DNA of 64,000 bases from Oscillospiraceae bacterium (GTDB lineage: Bacteria > Bacillota > Clostridia > Oscillospirales > CAG-382): the NCBI GenBank assembly GCA_015063785.1, contig SVTM01000004.1:1-64000 (forward strand), read 5' to 3'. Below, piece by piece: positions 8,576-17,204 of this stretch (the first letter of the stretch is position 1; the number at the start of each line of letters is the position of its first letter). The notes beneath the pieces were generated by a model, which did not search any database, was not told the DNA's origin, and worked only from the letters and a program-made list of their open reading frames with translations. The translations under genes were made by a program, and so were the position numbers.

Positions 8576-9418
8576 TTATGCCTTTTCGACAACTGCCGCT
8601 TTTTCTTCAACAGCAGGTGTCTTTTTGTATGCCGACCATATAACCTTTCTGGGACATACGCTTTCGCATACGCCGCAACCGGTACACTTGGTATAGTCGA
8701 TCTCGGCAACGTTGCCGTTAACGGTGATGGCGCCGGCTTCGCACTTCTTTTCGCAAAGCTTGCATCCGATACATCCGATATCGCAGTATGTACGGGTAAC
8801 TGCGCCCTTGTCTGCCGACATACATCCAACCCAATGGGGAGTGTCTGCAGGCACGATTCTGATGAGCTTTTTGGGACAAGCCGCAACGCAGGCTCCGCAA
8901 GCCTTGCACTTTTTGTAGTCGATGGAAGCAACGCCGTTTATAACGGTGATGGCATCAAACTTACAAGCAGCAGCACATGTGCCAAGACCGATACAGCCGT
9001 TGGGACACATCTTGTCGCCGCCCGAAAGACGGTTTGCCGCGAAGCAATCCGAAACGCCTTCGTAAAGAAACTTTTTCTTTGCAAGATCGTTCGTGCCCGA
9101 GCACATAACCTGTGCACGCATTCTCACGGTTTTGATATCACTCGAGATGCCCATGATCTCGGAGATAGCCTTTACACCGGCATCCGAACAACCGTTGCAG
9201 GCGTTTACGGGAGCTTTTCCTTCAACAATGGCAACCGCCAAAGCTTCGCATCCTGCATATCCGCATCCGCCGCAGTTTGCGCCGGGCAGATGTTCTTTTA
9301 TTTTTTCAATTCTTTCGTCGGTTTCAACATAGAACACCTTGGATGCTATGGCAAGAACTATACCAAGCACCGCGGCGATGGCTGCAAACCAACCAAAAGC
9401 GGTTAAAATCTGAGACAT
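8576..9418 (-). CDS. rnfB: Rnf complex subunit B
   Basis: 280 residues. An N-terminal membrane helix (about 5-27) is followed by the conserved four-cysteine cluster region CGGCGYAGCEAL, then several ferredoxin-type CxxCxxCxxxC motifs (CxGTCAAAC, CKACGACVAACP, CIGCKLCEKKC, CTGCGVCESVCP). RnfB takes electrons from reduced ferredoxin and passes them on through the complex. It is the last gene of rnfCDGEAB, 49 bp after rnfA, ending before a bidirectional terminator. Lys/Ala-rich tail at the C-terminus. Confidence 0.97.
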   Translation of the reverse strand: MSQILTAFGWFAAIAAVLGIVLAIASKVFYVETDERIEKIKEHLPGANCGGCGYAGCEALAVAIVEGKAPVNACNGCSDAGVKAISEIMGISSDIKTVRMRAQVMCSGTNDLAKKKFLYEGVSDCFAANRLSGGDKMCPNGCIGLGTCAAACKFDAITVINGVASIDYKKCKACGACVAACPKKLIRIVPADTPHWVGCMSADKGAVTRTYCDIGCIGCKLCEKKCEAGAITVNGNVAEIDYTKCTGCGVCESVCPRKVIWSAYKKTPAVEEKAAVVEKA

Positions 9419-9467
9419 TGTTTATACCTTTTCCTTTCTCGCTATCAAAATTCTTGCTTTGCCGTGG

Positions 9468-10052
9468 TCAGATGGTGATTCCCGAAAATCCCGAGAAAGA
9501 CATTGCAAGAAGACCTGCGGTTACAAGAGCAATAGGAAAGCCCTTGAAAGCTTTCGGAATGTCGGCAAAAGCAACCTTTTCGCGGACACCTGCAAAAACA
9601 ACGATGGCAAGGGTAAAACCGATACCCGATGCAAAACCGTAGATCGCAGAGGTGAAAGGATCGTAGCCTTCCTGAACACAAAGAAGAGCAGCACCGAGGA
9701 TGGCACAGTTTGTTGTGATAAGGGGCAGATAGATACCGAGCGCCGAATAGAGGGCAGGTACCATTTTCTTCAAGAACATTTCGATCAGCTGAACCAGCGA
9801 AGCAATAACAAGGATGAAAGCGACCGTCTGGAGATATTCAAGATCAAATGCCACAAGGATGAATTTGTTTATAAGGCTTGTGATGAGGGAAGAAAGTGTC
9901 ATTACAAAGGTAACGGCACAACCCATACCCAAAGCGTTCGAGGGGTTTTCGGAAAGACCGAGGAAAGGACAGCATCCGAGGAACTTTGAGAAGATATAGT
10001 TCTCGGCAAGGATAGCTGTGACGATAAGTCCCATAATAGCTGCAAAACTCAT
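9468..10052 (-). CDS. rnfA: Rnf complex subunit A
   Basis: 194 residues, six membrane helices, normal length. Characteristic stretches include NYIFSKFLGCCPFLG and NCAILGAALL; the conserved cysteines are positioned to share a buried Fe-S cluster with RnfE in the membrane. Its start overlaps the rnfE stop by ATGA. RnfA and RnfE are related and have inverted topologies in the ion-pumping core. Confidence 0.97.
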   Translation of the reverse strand: MSFAAIMGLIVTAILAENYIFSKFLGCCPFLGLSENPSNALGMGCAVTFVMTLSSLITSLINKFILVAFDLEYLQTVAFILVIASLVQLIEMFLKKMVPALYSALGIYLPLITTNCAILGAALLCVQEGYDPFTSAIYGFASGIGFTLAIVVFAGVREKVAFADIPKAFKGFPIALVTAGLLAMSFSGFSGITI

Positions 10053-10678
10053 TTGTCATCTACCTCCTTGTCTTTTTTTGCTTCGGCTTTTTGTCTGATG
10101 GCTGTAACTGCCGCAACAAGCACACCAAGCGTGATGAACGCGCCTGCAGGCTGTACAAAGAATGTGATAGGCTCATAACCGAAACGGTTGAGAATATCAA
10201 AGCCGAAGAGTGTTCCTGCACCGATAAGCTCACGGATGCAGGCAAGTATTGTCAGAGCGAAGGTAAAACCGATGCCCATGAAAAGTCCGTCGAGAACCGA
10301 GGGGAGCACGCCGTTTTTCGAAGCAAAAGCTTCGGCGCGGGCAAGAATGATACAGTTTACAACGATAAGGGGAATGAAAAGTCCAAGCGATTTGTCAAGG
10401 GCGGGAACGTAAGCTTTGATAAGAAGCTGGATCGCTGTTACAACGCCCGAGATGATTACGATGTAGGATGCAATACGCACCTGCGAGGGGATAAACTTTC
10501 TCATAAGAGAGATAAGAAAGTTCGAAAGCATAAGAACGAGTATTACCGCAACACCCATGCCGACGCCGTTTGAAGCCTCGGTTGTGATGGCAAGTGTGGG
10601 ACACATACCGAGAAGCTGAACAAAGGTCGGGTTTTCGGTGATAAGTCCGTTTTTAAACATCTTTTTGATATCAACCAT
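10049..10678 (-). CDS. rnfE: Rnf complex subunit E
   Basis: 209 residues, six membrane helices, homologous to RnfA, with the hallmark run VQLLGMCPTLAITTEASNGVGMG and NCIILARAEAFA. A polar Lys-rich tail (EAKKDKEVDDK) ends the protein. The start overlaps the rnfG stop (TAATG) and its stop overlaps rnfA, so G, E and A are translationally coupled. Part of the membrane core of the ferredoxin:NAD+ oxidoreductase. Confidence 0.97.
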   Translation of the reverse strand: MVDIKKMFKNGLITENPTFVQLLGMCPTLAITTEASNGVGMGVAVILVLMLSNFLISLMRKFIPSQVRIASYIVIISGVVTAIQLLIKAYVPALDKSLGLFIPLIVVNCIILARAEAFASKNGVLPSVLDGLFMGIGFTFALTILACIRELIGAGTLFGFDILNRFGYEPITFFVQPAGAFITLGVLVAAVTAIRQKAEAKKDKEVDDK

Positions 10679-11385
10679 TATTCAGCAACCTCCTGTCCTT
10701 CGTTTTCGTTTTCCGCTTCTGCATCTGCTTCGGCATTTGCTTCAGCATCTGTTTCTTCTGCAACTCCACCTTCAACAAGTCCCTGCGAGATGATACCCGA
10801 AAGAACTGTTTTTGCCGTCATAATCGACTGCGCCACGGGTTTTGATGTTTTTGTCGCACCCGAGATGATGTAATCGTTTGTTACTGTTTCGGGAAGAGTC
10901 TTTTCTTCTGTTTCAACAAATTTGCTTTCGTATTCGGGCTCATTAACTTTTGTACCAAAGCCCTTTGTCTCGTCGTTTGTGGCAGTAACATCAACGCCGA
11001 TAACGCGTCCGTTGGGATCAAAGGCAGCAAGCAGATCAACCGCGCCTTTGAAGCCGTTGGGAGAAAGCTGAATACAATATCCGATATGCTCGGGGGCAAG
11101 GTCGGGATTTTCGGGGTCGGAAATCACGACCTTGCTTATCTTGTCAATAACTTTTGCGTGTTCTGCAGGAACTTCAAATGTGGTCTCGCCGTCTATGGCT
11201 GCGTTTTCGTTTGCAAAAAGTGCCTGGATTGCGGCGTTTCTTTCTGCTTCTGCTCTTCCTTCGATAACAGGCGCTGTCACAGAGTTGACAGCCGCAACGA
11301 GCAGGGCGATAATTGCGCAGATAACCACGAGAGGATACATTATCTTAATGATGTATACGGGTGTGGACTGATTATTTTTTGACAT
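10678..11385 (-). CDS. rnfG: Rnf complex subunit G, covalent FMN
   Basis: 235 residues from the ATG at 11385, which has GGAGG 12 nt upstream inside the end of rnfD. One N-terminal membrane helix (about 11-35) and an extracytoplasmic FMN-binding domain. The flavinylation motif is SGATKTS, in which the second-to-last Thr is the expected covalent FMN site. The C-terminal tail after about 205 is a low-complexity Ala/Glu run, longer than in many RnfG proteins. It needs an ApbE flavin transferase, not found in this window. Confidence 0.95.
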   Translation of the reverse strand: MSKNNQSTPVYIIKIMYPLVVICAIIALLVAAVNSVTAPVIEGRAEAERNAAIQALFANENAAIDGETTFEVPAEHAKVIDKISKVVISDPENPDLAPEHIGYCIQLSPNGFKGAVDLLAAFDPNGRVIGVDVTATNDETKGFGTKVNEPEYESKFVETEEKTLPETVTNDYIISGATKTSKPVAQSIMTAKTVLSGIISQGLVEGGVAEETDAEANAEADAEAENENEGQEVAE

Positions 11386-12367
11386 TTTTCTTTGCACCTC
11401 CGAATACACGCGGTCTTGTGAACTTGTCTATGTACCATGCAAGACAGTTCATGATGAGAATTGCGAACGAGACACCTTCGGGATATCCGCCGCAGTTGCG
11501 GACAAACATTGTGATAAGTCCGCAGCCGATACCGTAGATGATCCTGCCCTTGGCAGAAACAGGGCTTGTGGTGTAGTCAGTTGCCATAAAGAATGCCCCG
11601 AGCATAAGTCCGCCCGAGCAAAGCTCGCAAAGAACATACTGTACCGCATCCATGCCGCTGGCAGGAAATATGTAGGAAACCACGGCAACCGTTACGATAT
11701 ACGCCACGGGAATATGCCATGTGATGATCTTTCTTACAAGAAGATAAAGAGCACCTGCAAGTATCATAAGGATGGATACTTCGCCGATACATCCTGCGCG
11801 CTCACCGAGGAACAGAGTAAAGATATCTTCCGTGGGAGCAGCACCCTCAGAAAGGTTTGCAAGGGGAGTTGCAGAAGCCACAACGTCGGGAGTGAGGTTT
11901 ACATTGCCAAAAAGGGGAAGACTTGCCTTCGGAATGGTGAAAGCAGAGCCGCCGAGCTTGTCGGGATATGCAAGAAAGAGGAAAACACGAGCCGCAAGGG
12001 CAGGGTTAACAACGTTCTTGCCGATGCCGCCGTAAAGCTGCTTGACAATAACGATGGCAAAGAAAGAGCCGACAACGGGAAGCCAGATCGGAACAGATAC
12101 AGGCAGACAGAATGCAAGCAATACACCTGTCACTGCAGCCGAAAGATCTCCGACCGAGCAGGGTTTTTTCATTATCAGACGATAAAGAAATTCGAACAAA
12201 ACGCATGATGCAACAGAAACCAGCGTCAAAATCAGCGCACGTGCGCCGAAAACTATTACTGCCCAGATAAGCGCGGGACAAAGGGCGATCAAAACGTCAA
12301 GCATTATGATGCGCGTTGAGTCCTCATGCCGCATATGGGGCGATGATGTGACCTTCAGAAAGTCCAT
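11372..12367 (-). CDS. rnfD: Rnf complex subunit D, covalent FMN
   Basis: 331 residues from the ATG at 12367 (GAGAGG seven bases upstream). About nine to ten membrane helices. The motif SATPLANLSE fits the RnfD flavinylation site in which Thr carries FMN. The N-terminus (TSSPHMRHEDSTRIIMLDVL) and the run GKNVVNPALAARVFLFLAYP are typical of RnfD/NqrB. It lies 24 bp after rnfC and its end overlaps rnfG by 14 bp. Confidence 0.96.
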   Translation of the reverse strand: MDFLKVTSSPHMRHEDSTRIIMLDVLIALCPALIWAVIVFGARALILTLVSVASCVLFEFLYRLIMKKPCSVGDLSAAVTGVLLAFCLPVSVPIWLPVVGSFFAIVIVKQLYGGIGKNVVNPALAARVFLFLAYPDKLGGSAFTIPKASLPLFGNVNLTPDVVASATPLANLSEGAAPTEDIFTLFLGERAGCIGEVSILMILAGALYLLVRKIITWHIPVAYIVTVAVVSYIFPASGMDAVQYVLCELCSGGLMLGAFFMATDYTTSPVSAKGRIIYGIGCGLITMFVRNCGGYPEGVSFAILIMNCLAWYIDKFTRPRVFGGAKKNVKK

Positions 12368-12391
12368 AATATTACCTCTCAATTATAAAAT

Positions 12392-13708
12392 TCACTGTTG
12401 TTTCGGCTTTGCCTTGATCTTGTCCTTTGCCTTGCGGATATATTGTACGATGGGCACGTTTCCGGGGCAGATAAAAGAACACGATCCGCATTCCATACAG
12501 CTCATAAGGTTGTAATCAAGGCACTTGTCAAGTTCGCCCGATTTTGCAAAGAGAGCAAGGTAAACAGGCTCGAGATGCATGGGACAGACAGACACGCACT
12601 TTCCGCAGTGGATACAGCAGGGGGCTGCCTTCTTTTCGTATTTGTCAGAGAAGAAGAGGAGTGCCGATGTACCCTTTGTTACCGTACCGTCAAGATCCCA
12701 CTGGGTGTTGCCCATCATGGGACCGCCGTTGATAAGCTTGGAAAGCTTGCCCTTGATACCGCCGCAATATTCAATAACGTCGCGGTAGGAAGTGCCTAGA
12801 GGAATACGCAGGTTCTTTGATTCGGCAATACAGTCGCCGTCGATGGTAACAGTTCTTGCGATAAGGGGCATTCTGTCAACCACTGCGTGGTAGATGGCAT
12901 CGCAGGTTTCTGCGTTGAAGATGACGCATCCGACGTCGGCAGGAAGTTTGCCCGTGGGGATCTGCACGTGATTGAGAGCGTAAACGATCTGGCGTTCGTC
13001 GCCCTGGGGATATTTGGTCTTAAGCAACTTAACCGAGAACATCTTGTCGTCAAGCAGGCTTTCTTCAAGCACCTTGGCGGCGTTTTTCTTGTTGTCCTCG
13101 ATGGCAAAGGTTGCCTTTGAAAGACCCAAAGCGATCATGAGGATTTTTGCTCCGTTGATAACGTCCATGGGGCGCTCAAGAAGAAGTCTGTGGTTTGCGG
13201 TGATAAAAGGTTCGCACTCTGCACAGTTGATGATAAGTTCCTTGGCTTTGCCGACTGCCGATTGGATCTTTGCATAGGCAGGGAAGGTGGCGCCGCCCAT
13301 ACCCGAAATACCTGCCTCGCGTACGAGGTCGATAACTTCATCGCAGGTGAGGTCAGTAACCTTCTTTTCAAGGGGGGTGATAGATTCGCACAGCTCGTAC
13401 TCACCGTCGTTTTTGATGATAACGTACTCTGTTTTTCCTGCACCCATATAGGAATTTCTGGTTTCGATCTTTTCTACTGTTCCCGAAACGCTGGCGTGTA
13501 CGGGACAAGAAAGCGCATTGTCGTTGCGTCCGATGACCTGACCCATCGTGACTCTGTCGCCGACGGCCACGGTTGCCTTAACGGGAGCACCTATGTGCTG
13601 CTGTAAAGGTAATGCAACAAATTCGGGGGCGGGCATATTTTCGATTGCTTTGGTTTTTGTGCCTTTGCATCCGTCAACATGGATACCGCCTGAAAATGTA
13701 ATTGCCAT
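12392..13708 (-). CDS. rnfC: Rnf complex subunit C
   Basis: 438 residues from the ATG at 13708 (AAGGAAG just upstream; the open frame above it is non-coding in look). Contains the barrel-sandwich N-terminal domain, an FMN/NADH-binding domain related to NuoF (GISGMGGATFPAYAKI, NCAECEPFIT) and two 4Fe-4S motifs, CCIHCGKCVSVCP and CMECGSCSFICP. This is the cytosolic NADH site of the complex. First gene of the operon, preceded by a good promoter. It is related to the PduS gene of the BMC operon in this window. Confidence 0.97.
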   Translation of the reverse strand: MAITFSGGIHVDGCKGTKTKAIENMPAPEFVALPLQQHIGAPVKATVAVGDRVTMGQVIGRNDNALSCPVHASVSGTVEKIETRNSYMGAGKTEYVIIKNDGEYELCESITPLEKKVTDLTCDEVIDLVREAGISGMGGATFPAYAKIQSAVGKAKELIINCAECEPFITANHRLLLERPMDVINGAKILMIALGLSKATFAIEDNKKNAAKVLEESLLDDKMFSVKLLKTKYPQGDERQIVYALNHVQIPTGKLPADVGCVIFNAETCDAIYHAVVDRMPLIARTVTIDGDCIAESKNLRIPLGTSYRDVIEYCGGIKGKLSKLINGGPMMGNTQWDLDGTVTKGTSALLFFSDKYEKKAAPCCIHCGKCVSVCPMHLEPVYLALFAKSGELDKCLDYNLMSCMECGSCSFICPGNVPIVQYIRKAKDKIKAKPKQQ

Positions 13709-13791
13709 ATCTTTGCTTCCTTTCGTATGGATATTTATGTGTGCGGAAGAGGACAAAAAATTGCCACAATGCCGCATTTTTTTACTTGTAT

Positions 13792-13820
13792 ATTATACAA
13801 CAAAAGCCGTCGGATTTCAA
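13792..13820 (-). promoter_or_regulatory. Promoter of the rnf operon
   Basis: On the minus strand TTGAAA (13820-13815) and TATAAT (13797-13792) with 17-bp spacing, giving a leader of about 80 nt. The remaining part of the 13709-14056 intergenic region is AT-rich and holds an imperfect inverted repeat GAACGAATATT/AATATTTGTTC (about 13859-13893) but no gene. Confidence 0.75.
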
Positions 13821-13990
13821 CCGAAAAAACAATGATAATCGCTTTTTGACAGGCTTTTTGAACGAATATTTACACGTGATACAATATTTGTTCGTTAATT
13901 ATTTTTTTAACAAATTGCGTGAAAAAATTAACAATTATAATGTGCATATCAGCTTTTCCATCCCCTTCCGTCTTTTCCTCAAATTGTGGA

Positions 13991-14020
13991 GTGACAAAAG
14001 GGCAGGGGACGTATTATAAT
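13991..14020 (+). promoter_or_regulatory. Promoter of the MecA-like gene
   Basis: GTGACA (13991-13996) and TATAAT (14015-14020) with an 18-bp spacer, ending 36 bp before the GTG start at 14057. Confidence 0.65.
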
Positions 14021-14056
14021 GATAGTGGAACCAAAAACACAAAGGGGTATGAAAAG

Positions 14057-14644
14057 GTGGATTTTTTACTGATAAACAGTCGTAATATAAAAATTAGTCT
14101 GTCAAAAACAGAGCTCGATGAAAACTGCATTTCAGCAGACGGGCTTTGCTGGAACGACGAGAAAACCAGGTGTCTCATGCGAAAAGTTCTTGCTACTGCT
14201 TATGAAAAATGCGGTTTTGAATGGGAAAGCGAAAAACTTTCGGTCAGCGTTTTTCCATCTGTCGACGGTGGATGCGAGCTTTTTGTGACAAAGAGGGGGA
14301 ATTCTTGTACAAAATCGGAAAATGATAGTTCTTTTGGCACAATATGCTTTTGCAATGGTGCAGAAAATCTGTTTTGTGCCTGTGAAAAACTTAAAGAAAA
14401 GGGCTTTTCAGGGCGATCTTCCCTTTATCTCAGCGAAAATGGCGAATTTGTACTTATCTGTGAAAACCGGCGAAAGCTGCCATCGTACATGAAAAAGATT
14501 GAAAACGAAAAAATAGACCTTTCGTTTATGAAAGAGCACGGTCGGGTATATGAAGCCACCTCTTATTCTGTGGCATATATCTGCGAGCATATGACTGCAC
14601 TTGCAAAAAACGATGCGGTTTTAAAGATGCTCGGTACTTTTTAG
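14057..14644 (+). CDS. MecA-like adaptor protein, GTG start
   Basis: 195 residues from the GTG at 14057, preferred because AAAGGGG (14041-14047) lies 9 nt before it and a promoter ends at 14020; the frame upstream would be untranscribed. The N-terminus (VDFLLINSRNIKISLSKTELDE) followed by a helix and a ferredoxin-like alpha/beta region (KLSVSVFPSVDGGCELFVTK) matches the MecA/negative-regulator-of-competence family. MecA proteins hand unfolded or specific substrates to ClpC. Sequence similarity is weak outside the N-terminal domain, so the assignment is by pattern. Confidence 0.65.
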   Translation: MDFLLINSRNIKISLSKTELDENCISADGLCWNDEKTRCLMRKVLATAYEKCGFEWESEKLSVSVFPSVDGGCELFVTKRGNSCTKSENDSSFGTICFCNGAENLFCACEKLKEKGFSGRSSLYLSENGEFVLICENRRKLPSYMKKIENEKIDLSFMKEHGRVYEATSYSVAYICEHMTALAKNDAVLKMLGTF

Positions 14645-14711
14645 TCAAACCCCCTTTCTTTTTGATCAAAAATAGTGTAAAATAAAAGAAACGAATAAGG
14701 AGGAAGGCAGA

Positions 14712-15272
14712 ATGACTTTGGATATGAGTTGGCAGGAGCTTGAAGAGCGTTGCAGAGCATGCGACAAATGCTCGCTTGGCAAAACAAAAACCAACACCGT
14801 TTTTGGTGTCGGCAATAAAAAAGCAAAGCTTATGTTTGTCGGAGAAGCACCCGGGGAAAGCGAGGATATGCAGGGCATTCCTTTCGTGGGGGCGGCAGGC
14901 AAACTTTTTGACAAATATCTTTCTGCCGTGGGCATTTCGCGTGACGAGGTGTATATTGCCAATATCCTGAAATGCCGTCCGCCGAAAAACCGCGATCCCG
15001 AACCGGAAGAGGAAGAGGCGTGCATCGGCTTTCTGCGCGAACAGACAAAGCTTATCAACCCCTCCATCATCGTGTGCCTTGGCAGAGTTTCGGCAAAACG
15101 GCTGATAAAAGAAGATTTCAGAATTACAAAAGAACACGGCATTTGGTTCAAAAAGGGCGCTTTTCGAATGTGTGCCGTTTATCATCCGTCGGCACTTCTG
15201 CGCGATTTTTCAAAGCGCGAGGAAACGCTTCGTGATATGCTTGAGATCAAGCGAGCATATTCACAGCTCTGA
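14712..15272 (+). CDS. Family 4 uracil-DNA glycosylase
   Basis: 186 residues, typical for thermophile-type (family 4) UDG. Fe-S cysteines are at CRACDKCSLG near the N-terminus, with further ones at ILKCRPP and in the middle. Active-site motifs GEAPGESED (motif A) and HPSALLR (motif B) are intact. It excises uracil from DNA in base-excision repair. AAGGAGGAAGGC precedes the ATG. Its last 26 bases overlap the 3' end of the converging S53 peptidase gene. Confidence 0.93.
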   Translation: MTLDMSWQELEERCRACDKCSLGKTKTNTVFGVGNKKAKLMFVGEAPGESEDMQGIPFVGAAGKLFDKYLSAVGISRDEVYIANILKCRPPKNRDPEPEEEEACIGFLREQTKLINPSIIVCLGRVSAKRLIKEDFRITKEHGIWFKKGAFRMCAVYHPSALLRDFSKREETLRDMLEIKRAYSQL

Positions 15273-16338
15273 ATATCTCTTCAAAATTCGGAACTCCCAG
15301 TCCCGAACAGATATCAAATCCCATCTCGGCGGCGTATTGTCCAATTCGCCCTGAGGTGATATCAAAAAAGACAGGCGGTCTTTTGAACAGATGACATTTT
15401 TCGGCAAGCTCGTAAAAGTAGCTTGCCTTTTTTTGGAGGATTTTTTTGTCTTTTTCGGCAATGCAGGCGCAAAGTCCTGCCACAGACGGAGCACCGATGC
15501 TGGTGCCCACGCACCGTTCAAGCTTTCCGCAGACAAAAACCGGGCACGCAAGGTTTCCGTCGGCAAAAAAGCACATATCGGGAACAGATCTTCTGTATGC
15601 CGACTTTGTGCGGATGACAGAGTCGTTTGCCTGATGATTGGGAATCGCCGTGTATTTTGCAAGTCCGCATCCGCTTTTTTCAAACACACATTCCCGTCCG
15701 ATGCATTCACCGTCGGGGTAAAAATATACGCTCGTTCCTCCGACCGACAGGGTATATTTTGACGATGCAGGGTAGTTTACTGCACGGTTGTTTCCCGATG
15801 CACAAACAAAAAGTGCCTTGCTTTCTTTGAAAAAATCTTCGTATTCCACGCTTTTTGCAAATTCTTTTTTTCCGAAGCTCAGCGACACGACGTCGCATTC
15901 CTTATCTGCCTTTTTCATCACTTCAAAAATGTCACTTATATCGTCCGACGGAGAAAAATAGCATCTCTTTTTAGCAGACGGGGCAAAAACGTGCGCCCAT
16001 TGCAGATCAAGCGCCGTTTCTGTTGCCCAGCTTTTTCTCACGGTTTTGCGAGCTCCCGTTTTGTTATCTGGCAAAAAAACTGCTATTTTCGTATGCGGAA
16101 GCGAAAATTTCTCGCAAAAAAGATCAATATCCTCTTGCACCCCGTCATATCCAAAGGCGGTTACTATTCCTATCTTTATTCCTTCGCCTGTAAAGGTCTT
16201 TCCGTCGTAACGGTAGTGTGCTCTCAGGTGACGGGGATGTATATGCGAGCCTTCGCATTTTTTCAAATGATAATCGTTTGCATAATCCATTCCTTTTTCT
16301 CTGTAATACTCAAAATATGCGCCCTCGTAGTTGTTCAT
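15247..16338 (-). CDS. S53 (sedolisin) family serine peptidase, no propeptide
   Basis: 363 residues. The S53 catalytic set can be read: Glu107 and Asp111 in WATETALDLQWAH, Asp149 in CDVVSLSFG (oxyanion hole) and nucleophile Ser280 in GTSIGAPSVAG. The C-terminus has the sedolisin calcium site (DITSG...GFDICSGLGVPN). Sedolisins usually carry a long activation propeptide and are secreted and acid-active; this one begins only about 50 residues before the catalytic domain and shows no signal peptide. So it would be cytosolic or leave by another route. Substrate unknown. Its gene overlaps the UDG gene tail to tail. Confidence 0.85.
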   Translation of the reverse strand: MNNYEGAYFEYYREKGMDYANDYHLKKCEGSHIHPRHLRAHYRYDGKTFTGEGIKIGIVTAFGYDGVQEDIDLFCEKFSLPHTKIAVFLPDNKTGARKTVRKSWATETALDLQWAHVFAPSAKKRCYFSPSDDISDIFEVMKKADKECDVVSLSFGKKEFAKSVEYEDFFKESKALFVCASGNNRAVNYPASSKYTLSVGGTSVYFYPDGECIGRECVFEKSGCGLAKYTAIPNHQANDSVIRTKSAYRRSVPDMCFFADGNLACPVFVCGKLERCVGTSIGAPSVAGLCACIAEKDKKILQKKASYFYELAEKCHLFKRPPVFFDITSGRIGQYAAEMGFDICSGLGVPNFEEIFRAVNMLA

Positions 16339-16443
16339 TGCATATCTCCCGGGGGGTGGTTATATCACATTATATGCAAAAAATATTCCGCCATTCGGAA
16401 TAAGCTTTCAAAAAAGCCTGTTCCCGAGGCGGAATTTTCGTTA

Positions 16444-17193
16444 TCAAAGCATTTTGCAAAGCGCCGCGGCGTCCTCATAAAGTTGTGCATCTGTATCGTC
16501 TTTTACAAATTCGATGAGAACGTTTTGCACATTTCCCTTTTGTGCCAACAAGAGATAGTTTTTCCATTCGTCGGTTCCGTGCGATAGCGGATGGCGCACG
16601 TTCTTTCCGTCCCAGGTCCAATCGAAACAGTGGATGTTTACAACATAGGGCAAAACTGTTTCAAGCTCAATGCAGTTTTCTTTGTGTGATATTTCGGGAT
16701 TTGGCTGCCAGTAAAGGCGAATGTTTTCGCGGTCGATATCCCGGATAAGTTTTTTTGAAAAAACGGCAGACCGTGTAAGGGTGCCTCTGTGATATTCAAA
16801 ACAGACGGTTATACCGTGCTTTTTTGCAATTTCAGATATTGTTTTTGCTTCGCTTATGCAATTGTGGTATTCTTCGGGGGTCACAAGATCGTGATCTTTG
16901 TTGTATGCCCAAATGCGCACAGTGTCAGTGCCAAGAAGTATTGCTGTGGCGCACACGGCGTCAAATTCGCTTGTGTTGTTTACACCAAGTCTGAAATAAG
17001 AGCCATAGGACGACACCGCAAGCCCTGCTTTCTTTGTCTGAACAAAGGCGAGTCTTGCGCTTTCTTCATCATTTGGGGGACAATGAATATCTCCGCCCCA
17101 TTCGATTGAAGAAAGCCCTGATTTTTTCACAAGTTCAACGATCTCCGAAACGGTTTTATTCCTGAAGGTAATGGATGTAAGTCCGGGTGTCAT
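16444..17193 (-). CDS. Sugar phosphate isomerase/epimerase-like TIM barrel
   Basis: 249 residues of the xylose-isomerase-like AP2 TIM-barrel superfamily. Visible motifs: SIEWGGDIH, an ordered Glu/Asp/His set including CFEYHRGTLT, INIHCFDW-like IHCFDWTWDG and a C-terminal IEFVKDD. These proteins isomerise or epimerise sugars, inositols or keto-acids using a divalent metal. It is the third gene of a unit with an OYE-type enzyme and an SDR, 11 bp after the SDR. The substrate cannot be told from sequence; dehydration/isomerisation of a cyclic polyol or sugar acid would suit the neighbours. Confidence 0.75.
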   Translation of the reverse strand: MTPGLTSITFRNKTVSEIVELVKKSGLSSIEWGGDIHCPPNDEESARLAFVQTKKAGLAVSSYGSYFRLGVNNTSEFDAVCATAILLGTDTVRIWAYNKDHDLVTPEEYHNCISEAKTISEIAKKHGITVCFEYHRGTLTRSAVFSKKLIRDIDRENIRLYWQPNPEISHKENCIELETVLPYVVNIHCFDWTWDGKNVRHPLSHGTDEWKNYLLLAQKGNVQNVLIEFVKDDTDAQLYEDAAALCKML

Positions 17194-17204
17194 ATTCTTT
17201 CACC

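Noticed and set aside
13895..13925. GTTAATTATTTTTTTAACAA resembling a Rex redox operator upstream of rnf
   Set aside because: The half-sites are nine bases apart rather than four and the site lies beyond the rnf promoter, so the match is not convincing.
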